10,053 nt of DNA from Candidatus Uhrbacteria bacterium. GTDB lineage: Bacteria; Patescibacteriota; Patescibacteriia; UBA9934; UBA9568. Position numbers and translations under genes: made by a program. Shown here piece after piece: positions 1-6,832 of this stretch; within the stretch, counting starts at the first letter, position 1, and every line of letters begins with the position of its first letter. Where the stretch lies: NCBI GenBank assembly GCA_003497135.1, contig DNKR01000053.1, forward strand, positions 11,128-21,180. Direction: 5' to 3'. The notes beneath the pieces were generated by a model. The model did no database searches, was not told the DNA's origin, and saw nothing but the letters and a program-made list of their open reading frames with translations.

Positions 1-18
1 CGAGAGTCTGCCGTAAAG

Positions 19-28
19 CACCTCCTTT
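19..28 (-). promoter_or_regulatory. Strong Shine-Dalgarno-like sequence near left edge
   Basis: On the minus strand the sequence AAAGGAGGTG lies about 40 bases past the transporter stop codon and is an extended match to the 16S anti-Shine-Dalgarno. It suggests that another minus-strand gene begins at or beyond the left edge. No ATG follows at normal spacing. The only candidate start is the GTG at 21-19 inside the motif itself, and all three frames stay open to position 1. The start of that gene cannot be decided from this window. Confidence 0.35.
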
Positions 29-68
29 TTTCAAATTTGCGTTTTTGGCAAGTCGCTTCTAGACCAGT

Positions 69-1928
69 TCAGAGGTATGGCTTGAACAGTTCAAGAATCA
101 CACCAAGTACAGGCAGAAGGATCGCACCAACGAGCGCCTCGCCAGCAATGAATCCTGCTGCAAGCGGAGCCCCGAACATTTCATAGCTTCCGCTCTTGTC
201 CTGCGAGAACCTCCGCCACACTGCCGAGATCACACTGCCAAACGCGATACCGAGCGTGAGAATCGGCGGGAGGATCAGTGCAAAACCGAGCGCTGCCGGG
301 ATTGGAATCCACCAAAAACGCTTGGTCTTGTTTCCGCTCGCATCATGCTTGTACACCATGAACAGCAGTTCAACCACAATGCCAAAGATCGCAGCAATGA
401 TGGATGCTGTCAGCGCACCTTGCGGGAGCGCTGATATTCCCTGTTCCATCACAATCGCAAGCGAGGCGATCTTCAGGCCTGTAGGCGCAGAAAGCTGACC
501 GGGATCAAGGCCAATGCCATAGGTACGCTCAAGCATGTTGAACACAATCGGTAACAAGAGCGCGCCAATCGGCAACATGAGGAGCTGGGCGATGATGAGC
601 GTTTTGAAACTCCCACCCAAGCGCCGAGCGACCACGAACGACACGATTGTACTCTCTGACGATGCCTGCGGATCTGCGCTGATGTGCGCAGCGTTCAAGT
701 TCTGCTGGATGTGCGCCGGCCAGATCAGACCAAATACGAACTGGGTCGCGTTGGCCATGAGCGAAACAGGACCTTGGCCAGTGATACCAAGCACTCGCAA
801 TCCAGAAATGATGAGAATCGGCTGAAGCGCGACTGCAAGCAGAACCTGGTACCACGGCATTTGGAACCATCTTTCCTGAATGCAGATGAGCAGAACCACA
901 CAAACGGTAATACCAACCACGATCCACCATGTTGGAATGCGCTCATCAGCATTGCTGGTCTGCTGATTTTGCTTGTCATCCTCGCGTCTTCGTACAAGAG
1001 CGTTTTTTGCAAGCGGCACAAGAACGCTTGTAAGCGCCGCAGTGATCATCATCGCAGTAGCAGGCCACATCATCCACTGGATGACCATCTTGAAATGCGA
1101 CGGCGATGTCACATACTCAGCGGCCTTGCCGCAGTTTTCAGTTAGGAAGCTTGTTACCTCGCCGTTTTTGACAAGCTCCTTGCACCACGAAAGGTGCTGT
1201 GGCGCTGTTCCGTTTAGAGCCACCAGCTTGGCAACAGAATCTCCGAATGTATAGATGATCCACACCCCGAGAAGTCCGGAGAGCCCGACAGCAAGAGGGA
1301 CGAGCATGCCCGTGCCAATCGCAGCCAGCTCAAGACCGAACATCATTGAAACCGTTGCTTTGCCGACCATTGGCGTAATGACCCCGAGACCATCCTTGAT
1401 GAATGTCAGGAAACTGGCAACAGCCGTGCTCATGACAAGCACATCGCGGCGGCTCTTTGTGGTAGAGGTTGCTTCTTGGTCAGTGAGTGTTTCTGCAACA
1501 CTTTGCACTGCCTTTGCAGTTGGCCATGGAAGCGTTGTGTCGTCCAGTATCAAGCGGCGAGGCAACGCACCCATGAACACGCCAAGATACGCTGATACAA
1601 GCAGCCATAGCGACACCTGCCACCAGCTTGGGTTGAACCCTATGTCGCGCCCAAACACGATCTGGATGTAGAAGAACGCAGCCAGGATTACGCACATGAA
1701 GCCAACACCAGCCACCACATTGATCATGGTTTGGATGATGTTGAGCTCAATAGCGAGTTTGTGTCCGCTTGCACGCCGTCCAAGAAGCGCTGCGGCAAGG
1801 AACATGCCTCCGTAGGCAAGGTCAACGCTCATGCCGAGCTTAAGGACAACATACGGAGTTGCCGCGGCTGTGATCACACAGATCAGAGAACCCAACAGAA
1901 GCAGTCGCCAATGCAGTTCGCGGTTCAT
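69..1928 (-). CDS. OPT-family (oligopeptide/metal-chelate type) membrane transporter
   Basis: This is a 619-aa, very hydrophobic protein with well over ten predicted membrane segments, the usual size for the OPT superfamily. Family members are secondary transporters of short peptides or metal chelates; the substrate cannot be told here. Family-like stretches include LKLGMSVDLAYGG (about residues 29-41), ELNIIQTMINVVAGVG (61-76) and LPWPTAKAVQSVAET (133-147), plus a charged cytosolic loop (about 312-335, RRREDD...). I chose the ATG at 1928 over the TTG at 1934 because AAGGAG lies ideally upstream, with its AGGAG core 7 bases from the ATG, and the TTG would sit almost inside that site. The gene has its own promoter at 2028-2056. 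G+C is about 50-60% in lines I counted, against 28-40% in the neighbours, suggesting a different origin. The family call is firm; substrate and donor are unknown. Confidence 0.88.
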   Translation of the reverse strand: MNRELHWRLLLLGSLICVITAAATPYVVLKLGMSVDLAYGGMFLAAALLGRRASGHKLAIELNIIQTMINVVAGVGFMCVILAAFFYIQIVFGRDIGFNPSWWQVSLWLLVSAYLGVFMGALPRRLILDDTTLPWPTAKAVQSVAETLTDQEATSTTKSRRDVLVMSTAVASFLTFIKDGLGVITPMVGKATVSMMFGLELAAIGTGMLVPLAVGLSGLLGVWIIYTFGDSVAKLVALNGTAPQHLSWCKELVKNGEVTSFLTENCGKAAEYVTSPSHFKMVIQWMMWPATAMMITAALTSVLVPLAKNALVRRREDDKQNQQTSNADERIPTWWIVVGITVCVVLLICIQERWFQMPWYQVLLAVALQPILIISGLRVLGITGQGPVSLMANATQFVFGLIWPAHIQQNLNAAHISADPQASSESTIVSFVVARRLGGSFKTLIIAQLLMLPIGALLLPIVFNMLERTYGIGLDPGQLSAPTGLKIASLAIVMEQGISALPQGALTASIIAAIFGIVVELLFMVYKHDASGNKTKRFWWIPIPAALGFALILPPILTLGIAFGSVISAVWRRFSQDKSGSYEMFGAPLAAGFIAGEALVGAILLPVLGVILELFKPYL

Positions 1929-1936
1929 GGTCAATC

Positions 1937-1942
1937 TCCTTT
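1937..1942 (-). promoter_or_regulatory. Ribosome binding site of the OPT transporter
   Basis: The minus strand reads AAGGAG followed by ATTGACC and ATG. The 7-base spacing points to the ATG at 1928 and argues against the TTG six bases upstream. It is one of the few clear Shine-Dalgarno sites in the window; most other genes are coupled by overlap or lack one. Confidence 0.8.
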
Positions 1943-1987
1943 TTCGCCACTGTAGGCGTGAAATGACCGTTGTTGATTTGCAAGGAT

Positions 1988-2017
1988 CTGTAGCTAACAG
2001 GTATTGTTTGCTAAACA
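1988..2017. repeat. Two adjacent imperfect inverted repeats in the transporter 5' leader
   Basis: TGTTTgctAAACA (2005-2017) has 5-base arms around a 3-base centre. CTGTagctaACAG (1988-2000) has 4-base outer arms around an offset TAGCTA. On the minus strand both contain a CTGTT(T)AGC core, so they also form an imperfect direct repeat about 18 bases apart. They lie just downstream of the predicted transcription start (about 2021), where a repressor could bind or a small RNA hairpin could form. The function is a guess, and AT-rich palindromes of this size arise by chance. Confidence 0.3.
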
Positions 2018-2027
2018 GCCCTGTGCA

Positions 2028-2056
2028 AATATATAAACAAAGACCTTGTGTGTCAA
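2028..2056 (-). promoter_or_regulatory. Sigma70-type promoter of the OPT transporter
   Basis: On the minus strand a perfect -35 TTGACA (2056-2051) is followed after exactly 17 bases by TATATT (2033-2028), a five-of-six match to TATAAT. The expected transcription start is near 2021, giving a leader of about 90 bases before the ATG at 1928. The promoter lies between the mnmA stop and the transporter, so the transporter is probably transcribed separately from mnmA. It is the best promoter match I see in the window. Confidence 0.75.
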
Positions 2057-2091
2057 CATCACGAGTTAATTGCGCTGATTGATAAAATTAT

Positions 2092-3120
2092 CTATATAAT
2101 TATCCCTCCGCCAAGGCATACATTGCCTTTATACAGAACTATGGACTGGCCTGGCGTTACAGCGCGTTGAGGCCTGTCAAATACAGCGTCAAATCCTCCT
2201 TCGCGCGGAATCACTACGCATTTTTCGAGCGGCTGTCTATACCGTATCCTTGCCATGCATTTGAATTTCTTTTTTGGAGCTTTTATCAGCCAATTCGAGC
2301 TGTGAGCTTTGAGTTCATTTTTATAAAGCCCTTGATCGTAATTGCTTGAAACAATCAGATGATTTTTTTGCAAATCTTTTGACACAACATAATATGGCTC
2401 TCCGCCTCCGATTGAAAGTCCGTGACGCTGGCCGATTGTGTAAAACGGCAAACCCTTGTGTTTGCCGACAATATTGCCTGATGAATTAACTATATCGCCA
2501 GGATTATCTGGAATATACTTTTTAAGAAAATCGTACATATTAACTTCGCCAATAAAACAGATTCCAACAGAATCCTTTTTGTCTGCAACGGATAAGCCGA
2601 GCTTTTTTGCTGTTTCGCGAACATCTGTTTTGTACATATCTCCTATTGGAAACATTACGCGCGAAAGCGCTGTGCGAGGCATTGCCCACAAAAAATATGT
2701 TTGATCTTTGTTATTGTCTTTTCCTGCCAAAAGCTTTCCGCGCTTTATTCTGGCATAGTGGCCTGTCGCAATTATTTCTATTCCAAGTTCGTCTGCGGAT
2801 TTTAAAAACAAATCAAACTTTATATATTTGTTACACAAAATATCAGGATTAGGCGTGCGGCCCGCTTTGCATTCTTTTATCATTTCTTCCACTACAAGAC
2901 GCTTGTATTCTTTTTCAAAATCAAGCGTTAAAAGCTGAATGCCTAGTTTTGCCGCAACACGAAGCGCATCGCGCCTATCCTCTTCCCAGGCGCAGTCCGA
3001 CCAATTTTTCATAAATGCGCCGGTGACATCGTATCCTTTTTTAACAAGCAAAGCCGCGCTGACAGAAGAGTCAACGCCGCCTGACATTGCGACTAAGATT
3101 TTTTTGCGCTTTTTGAACAT
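2092..3120 (-). CDS. mnmA: tRNA-specific 2-thiouridylase MnmA
   Basis: This is a 342-aa cytosolic enzyme that thiolates U34 in the anticodon of tRNAs for Lys, Glu and Gln, using ATP to adenylate the uridine and sulfur from a relay protein. The ATP-pyrophosphatase loop AMSGGVDSS is at residues 11-19. The two catalytic cysteines are visible as Cys96 in PNPDILCNKYIKF and Cys188 in GICFIGE. Other family blocks are GHYAR (120-124), KDQTYFL (138-144), TIGQRHGLSIGGGEP (228-242) and the C-terminal RAVTPGQS and CLGGGII. Length is near normal for the family (about 360). It ends with TAG. No clear Shine-Dalgarno precedes the ATG. A 66-base gap holding a strong hairpin separates it from the TrpR-like gene upstream, so it may be read through from the glycan operon or be processed apart from it. 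Confidence 0.97.
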   Translation of the reverse strand: MFKKRKKILVAMSGGVDSSVSAALLVKKGYDVTGAFMKNWSDCAWEEDRRDALRVAAKLGIQLLTLDFEKEYKRLVVEEMIKECKAGRTPNPDILCNKYIKFDLFLKSADELGIEIIATGHYARIKRGKLLAGKDNNKDQTYFLWAMPRTALSRVMFPIGDMYKTDVRETAKKLGLSVADKKDSVGICFIGEVNMYDFLKKYIPDNPGDIVNSSGNIVGKHKGLPFYTIGQRHGLSIGGGEPYYVVSKDLQKNHLIVSSNYDQGLYKNELKAHSSNWLIKAPKKKFKCMARIRYRQPLEKCVVIPREGGFDAVFDRPQRAVTPGQSIVLYKGNVCLGGGIII

Positions 3121-3147
3121 GTTGAATATGTAAAATAGCTTTTTCTA

Positions 3148-3177
3148 GCACTCCCATGCTATGTAGCATGAGAGTAC
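3148..3177 (-). ncRNA. Stable hairpin in the spacer before mnmA
   Basis: The DNA core is CATGCTA-TG-TAGCATG (3155-3170), a perfect inverted repeat. Read as minus-strand RNA, pairing extends outward from 3177/3148 to 3164/3161 without interruption, 14 pairs counting the innermost A-U, which would open to leave an ACAU loop. Two pairs are U-G wobbles (3171/3154 and 3176/3149). On the plus strand both would be C-A mismatches, so the structure favours the mnmA-coding strand. There is no U-run after it, so it is not a normal intrinsic terminator. Possible roles are an mRNA processing or stabilising element between the TrpR-like gene and mnmA, a cis-regulatory leader, or a DNA operator. The role is unproven. 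Confidence 0.55.
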
Positions 3178-3186
3178 AAAAAAATT

Positions 3187-3501
3187 TTATTTTCTATCCT
3201 TCTTTAACAAAATTTTTATATAACCTCGCCTGCCAAAATTCAATGTTTTTTCAATTCGTGAAATAGTCGACATACCAACCCTTAATTCCTCTTTTATCTC
3301 TTTATATGACAACCCGCTAAAAAGCCTGCTCGCAATGAGAAATCTCCTAATCAGCATCAACCTCTCCTGTCTATTCAACAAATCCTTCAAAAAATCTTTA
3401 AGAATTTTTTTGTCATCAATTTTTACGAACAATTCACAAAATTCCTCAAGCATCTGATCTTGTTTTTTATATGGAACTTTTTTTGGATTATATCTAGACA
3501 T
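3187..3501 (-). CDS. TrpR/YerC-family DNA-binding regulator
   Basis: This 104-aa protein matches the Trp-repressor/YerC-like family of small all-helical, normally dimeric DNA-binding proteins. The N-terminal half (about 15-45) is helical. LLNRQERLMLIRRFLIASRLFSG (41-63) is the family block before the helix-turn-helix, and LSYKEIKEELRVGMSTISRIEKTL (64-87) is the helix-turn-helix, followed by a basic tail ending KKDRK. E. coli TrpR senses tryptophan, but YerC-type members need not, so no ligand is claimed. It follows the epimerase by 18 bases with no clear Shine-Dalgarno and ends the glycan gene run. CTAG, the core of the classical trp operator, occurs at 3145-3148 beside the downstream hairpin and within TCTAGA at its own second and third codons (3493-3498). 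Four-base matches are weak evidence. Its targets are unknown. Confidence 0.8.
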   Translation of the reverse strand: MSRYNPKKVPYKKQDQMLEEFCELFVKIDDKKILKDFLKDLLNRQERLMLIRRFLIASRLFSGLSYKEIKEELRVGMSTISRIEKTLNFGRRGYIKILLKKDRK

Positions 3502-3519
3502 AATGATTTGATTTGAAAA

Positions 3520-4494
3520 TTATTTGGTCTTTACTTTTGAAATCCAATAATCTTCAGTGCTGCCAAGCTTTGGAGGAGCTGATGAGGTTTTATAATAATT
3601 GATCAAGATATCCAAGCCCTCATCTAGCTGTATTTTTGGCGGTTCAAAATGTTCAGAAAGCTTTGTTATGTCTGCCAGCAGTTTTGGGATGTAATTTTTA
3701 ATTGGATTCGGCTTGTAAGTCGGCTGTATATTTTTCCCAAGTTTTTTGTTTATGGCAGAGACGATGTCATTGAATGTAAAATTATGGCTGGTGCCGATAT
3801 TAAATATTTCCGGCTTATCAAAATCCTTATCAGCCGCGCTTGATAAAATTCTAGTTACATCGTCAACATATGTAAAATCCCTTGTTTGCGACCCATCGCC
3901 AAAAATTAACGGGCTTTCATCGTGCCAAATGCTCCACAAGAATTGCGAAACCATATTCGCATATCCAAGTTTGTGTTCTTCGCGAGGTCCGTAAACAGCA
4001 AAAAATCTAAAACCAATGGAATTAACTCCATACAAATCGCCGTATAATTTTGCAAGGCGCTCAACAAACAAACGGCCCTCGGTATAAAAATCTTTTACAA
4101 ATATTTCCCTATCCTCTGTAAGCGGAGGTATAAGGCCGTTATACAAGCTGGACGACGATGCAAAAATCAGTTTGGTGTTGTTTATCCTGCACGCTTCAAG
4201 AATTTTATGCGATCCGACAATGCATTCTTTTACGCTTTCAACGGAATCGTTCCTGTAAAGCATCATTGTGCTTGGCATTCCAAGATGAATAATAGAGTCA
4301 TACTTTGATAAATCGTATTTATCAATATTGCTGATTGCGTCTTTAATCACATTAACAGAAAGCCCGCGAATATTATCTTCGTGCCCAGTTTGGAAATTAT
4401 CATAAACAGTAACATAATTGCCCAATGAAAGTTGCAGCCGCGCAAGGTTGCTGCCGATAAAACCGGCCCCGCCTGTTATAAGTATGTTTTTCAT
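3520..4494 (-). CDS. NAD-dependent sugar epimerase/dehydratase (extended SDR)
   Basis: This 324-aa cytosolic enzyme belongs to the UDP-glucose 4-epimerase/dTDP-glucose dehydratase group of extended short-chain dehydrogenases, which alter nucleotide-activated sugars. The Rossmann motif GGAGFIG is at residues 8-14, an acidic Asp32 (VYDNFQTG) suits NAD, FASSSSLYN (111-119) supplies the active-site Ser, and FRFFAVYGPREE (162-173) and GDGSQTRDFTYVDDV (199-213) are family sugar-binding and structural blocks. The usual YxxxK reads Y137-T-E-G-R141 here, so the catalytic Lys is replaced by Arg. The start is the ATG at 4494, which overlaps the nucleotidyltransferase stop as ATGA. A longer reading from 4572 adds 26 residues that lie inside the upstream gene and precede the nucleotide-binding strand, so I reject it. 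The exact sugar product is not predictable. Confidence 0.9.
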   Translation of the reverse strand: MKNILITGGAGFIGSNLARLQLSLGNYVTVYDNFQTGHEDNIRGLSVNVIKDAISNIDKYDLSKYDSIIHLGMPSTMMLYRNDSVESVKECIVGSHKILEACRINNTKLIFASSSSLYNGLIPPLTEDREIFVKDFYTEGRLFVERLAKLYGDLYGVNSIGFRFFAVYGPREEHKLGYANMVSQFLWSIWHDESPLIFGDGSQTRDFTYVDDVTRILSSAADKDFDKPEIFNIGTSHNFTFNDIVSAINKKLGKNIQPTYKPNPIKNYIPKLLADITKLSEHFEPPKIQLDEGLDILINYYKTSSAPPKLGSTEDYWISKVKTK

Positions 4495-5435
4495 ATAAGA
4501 TGTGTTTCGTCTTGAACCATTTGCTCGCGCAAATTCGCATTTAAAAAATAGCATCGCTCGCCTATTACGCAATCTGACAAATCCGAGTCAACAATCGTTG
4601 TGCCTGAACGGATAATACAGTTGTTTATTTTTGAATTTTTTATTGCGCAATCTGCGTCAATATGATTCTTGCCATTAAATACATTACCCAGTCCGCTGAA
4701 TTTATCCGCATAATCGCACTTATCATTAGAATCCATAATAATGTGCGCGTTTAAATATGAATCAAACGATCCGATGTCTGACCAAAAACCGCTAAAGCAA
4801 TGCGCTTTGCATTTAATACTCTTCGACAAATAATGCGGAAAAATGCTCCCGAGGTTATCGCGATTTTTTGATGCAAAAGATGATAACTCGCCATGATGCC
4901 GCTCTGGAAACATATAACAAGCCGCGCTGACAAGGGTCGTTTTCGGCTGTTGCGGCTTTTCTTCAAACGCAATTATTTTTTTGCCTTCGCACACAACAGT
5001 GCCGTATTTTTTTGCTTCTTCAACGCTGCCAACATCATATACTGCCACAAGCGGCACCCCTTTTTCGTAATCGTTTATAAAGTCACTAAGATTAAACTCA
5101 AACAAATTGTCCCCGCCTATGACAAGCGTATCAGACAGCTTGTAATCGCTTATTGTCTGCGCGACAGAAGCCAGCGCCCCAGCTTTGTTTGAATCACTTG
5201 ATGTTGATTCAATTTTAAGTTCTATGTCTCTGTCTGAATTTTCACTGATCCATTTTTCAAAATCGGTTTTGAATATTTCGCTTGTTGCAACAATAATAGG
5301 CAATTCTCTTGGAATCTTGTCAATTATATGCGAAATAATCGGCTTTCCTGCAATAGGCAAAAGCGGCTTTGGCGTGTTTGAAGTAAGCGGCCAGAGCCGC
5401 GTTGCAAAACCTCCTGCGAGAATAATAGCATGCAT
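4491..5435 (-). CDS. Sugar-1-phosphate nucleotidyltransferase with C-terminal hexapeptide-type tail
   Basis: This 314-aa cytosolic enzyme would join a sugar 1-phosphate to an NTP, giving an NDP-sugar. The signature GGFATRLWPLT...PKPLLPIAGKP spans residues 8-32, with Arg13 and Lys23 in the usual NTP-binding places. GGDN (107-110) holds the metal-binding Asp, FEEKP is at 157-161, and FWSDIG (217-222) matches the WxDxG block. From about residue 250 the spacing of hydrophobic residues (CAIKNSKINNCIIRSGTTIVDSDLSDCVIG) fits a short left-handed beta-helix, as in thymidylyl-, guanylyl- or uridylyltransferases with a regulatory tail. The base and sugar cannot be assigned. It starts 5 bases after the sugar-transferase stop and its own stop overlaps the epimerase start (ATGA), so the two are probably translated together and may act in sequence. 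Confidence 0.9.
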   Translation of the reverse strand: MHAIILAGGFATRLWPLTSNTPKPLLPIAGKPIISHIIDKIPRELPIIVATSEIFKTDFEKWISENSDRDIELKIESTSSDSNKAGALASVAQTISDYKLSDTLVIGGDNLFEFNLSDFINDYEKGVPLVAVYDVGSVEEAKKYGTVVCEGKKIIAFEEKPQQPKTTLVSAACYMFPERHHGELSSFASKNRDNLGSIFPHYLSKSIKCKAHCFSGFWSDIGSFDSYLNAHIIMDSNDKCDYADKFSGLGNVFNGKNHIDADCAIKNSKINNCIIRSGTTIVDSDLSDCVIGERCYFLNANLREQMVQDETHLI

Positions 5436-5440
5436 AATAC

Positions 5441-6832
5441 TTATCTTTTCATTATCTTTCGTACAAGATAAGGTATCGTAAAAAACAAAATTTGTAAATC
5501 TCGCAAAAAGGTCCAGTTTGAAACATAGTCAGAATCGATTTTTACGCTATCTGCGATTGTTCCGCCGGTTTCATCTTTGCATATCTGCCACAGGCCTGTA
5601 ATTCCAGGTTTTAACCTGTGCTTTTTTTTGTGCGCGTGCGAGAAAAATTCATATTCTTGCGGATATGGAGGCCTTGGCCCGACCAAACTCATTTCATTTT
5701 TTATGACATTGAACAATTGCGGCAATTCGTTTATTTCCGATGCTCGCAAAAATCGCCCAAGCCGTGTCGCGTCTCCGAGCGACTTGTCTATAAGAGCTGA
5801 TCCGCTTGTCAGTTTAAGTTCGTCCTGCATAAGCGGCAGTTCGCTTTTTCCGCTTTTCAGAGTTCTGAATCTGAATAATTTGAATCGCCTGCCTGTTCTG
5901 CCATCAACGCGCTCTTCGCTTGCAATAACCGGATCTTTTACGCTTTCAATTTTTAGAGCAATCGCGACAACCATAAAAACTGGCGCCAACAGAATAAAAG
6001 AAAAAGAAGTTGCAAACAGATCAAACAATCTCTTAAAAGCGTGCCCCCAGCCAACAACTCCTGACGCGCTTGATACTGCGAATTCATGACCCATAATTGT
6101 CTTCGTTGCAAAATTGCCATTTGTAAATGTTGGAATAATGTAGTGTTCAAGCAAATATTCTTCCGCAATTCTGCGAATGTTGATTGTCTGTTCCGAGTTT
6201 GCAACTTGCATAATAATATCCGGCTTATATTCGCTTACAATCTGTTCTATCAAATGCAAGCGTCCAAGATAAGGCAATGGCGAGGACCGATCTTCGTTTT
6301 GAGCCACATAACCAACCGGCTTAAACCTGCCAAGCTTTTCGCTCATAAACGCTTCCTGCACTTTGTTTGCAATATCGCTATAACCAACAAATAAAACATG
6401 AATTCCGCGTTTTGGATTTGAAAAAAATACAATAAACAGTTTTTTTACTATGTAAAATCCAGTTAAAGCGAAAATGATTGAAAATATTGCGATAGAAGCG
6501 AAACCGTTTATTGAAAACTGCGCGCCAAGCGATCTGATTGCAAGAAAGCCTAAAATTGACACAGCTGCAATAGAAGCAATAAACCGCGGAATAAATTTAT
6601 TTATTCTCCATATATTTTCAAAATTATACGCGCCCAGCAGCGCAGAGAATAAAATTATTGATGAAGAAAACAACAAAGAAATCAAAACATGCCAGAGAGC
6701 TCCATACTGCCCTGCTTGGCTCGCGATTAATTCGTCAATTCCAAAGAATACCGCACTGCAAGCCAAAAAAACAGATAACGCGTCAAAAAATATTTTGACG
6801 ATTGCAAAAATCAATTCGTGTTTTTTATGCAT
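5441..6832 (-). CDS. Polyprenyl-phosphate sugar-1-phosphate transferase (large PGT, WbaP/WcaJ type)
   Basis: This 463-aa membrane enzyme would transfer a sugar phosphate from an NDP-sugar to undecaprenyl phosphate, the first membrane step of surface glycan assembly. The N-terminus has about four membrane segments (roughly 8-30, 47-68, 82-102, 110-137), then a Rossmann-like soluble domain (about 142-235, starting GIHVLFVGYSDIA). The catalytic domain (about 264-463) has KRLFDLFATSFSFILLAP (267-284, re-entrant helix), FKLFRFRTLKSG (317-328), LPQLFNVIKNEMSLVGPRP (370-388) and RLKPGITGLWQI (406-417). The usual Asp-Glu catalytic dyad before LPQ reads Asn368-Glu369 (codons AAC GAA). The ATG overlaps the uppP stop by 8 bases (ATGCATAA). 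Family and membrane role are clear; sugar specificity is unknown and activity depends on how the Asn is tolerated. Confidence 0.93.
   Translation of the reverse strand: MHKKHELIFAIVKIFFDALSVFLACSAVFFGIDELIASQAGQYGALWHVLISLLFSSSIILFSALLGAYNFENIWRINKFIPRFIASIAAVSILGFLAIRSLGAQFSINGFASIAIFSIIFALTGFYIVKKLFIVFFSNPKRGIHVLFVGYSDIANKVQEAFMSEKLGRFKPVGYVAQNEDRSSPLPYLGRLHLIEQIVSEYKPDIIMQVANSEQTINIRRIAEEYLLEHYIIPTFTNGNFATKTIMGHEFAVSSASGVVGWGHAFKRLFDLFATSFSFILLAPVFMVVAIALKIESVKDPVIASEERVDGRTGRRFKLFRFRTLKSGKSELPLMQDELKLTSGSALIDKSLGDATRLGRFLRASEINELPQLFNVIKNEMSLVGPRPPYPQEYEFFSHAHKKKHRLKPGITGLWQICKDETGGTIADSVKIDSDYVSNWTFLRDLQILFFTIPYLVRKIMKR

Noticed and set aside
1255..1671. Plus-strand open frame of 138 codons opposite the transporter, and similar ones such as 5577-6089 and 684-1145
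   Set aside because: They lie antisense to strongly supported genes, have low-complexity or unnatural composition and no recognisable motif.
2081..2092. GATAA-AA-TTATC palindrome at the mnmA stop as a terminator
   Set aside because: The stem is almost all A-T with a 2-base loop and has no U-run, so it would not stop RNA polymerase.
3148..3190. The hairpin before mnmA as a Rho-independent terminator
   Set aside because: The run of T on the minus strand comes before the hairpin, not after it; on the plus strand the hairpin is followed by A, not T.
4495..4572. N-terminal extension of the epimerase by 26 residues
   Set aside because: It lies wholly within the 3' end of the nucleotidyltransferase gene, precedes the Rossmann strand MKNILITGGAGFIG, and the ATG at 4494 forms an ATGA coupling with the upstream stop.
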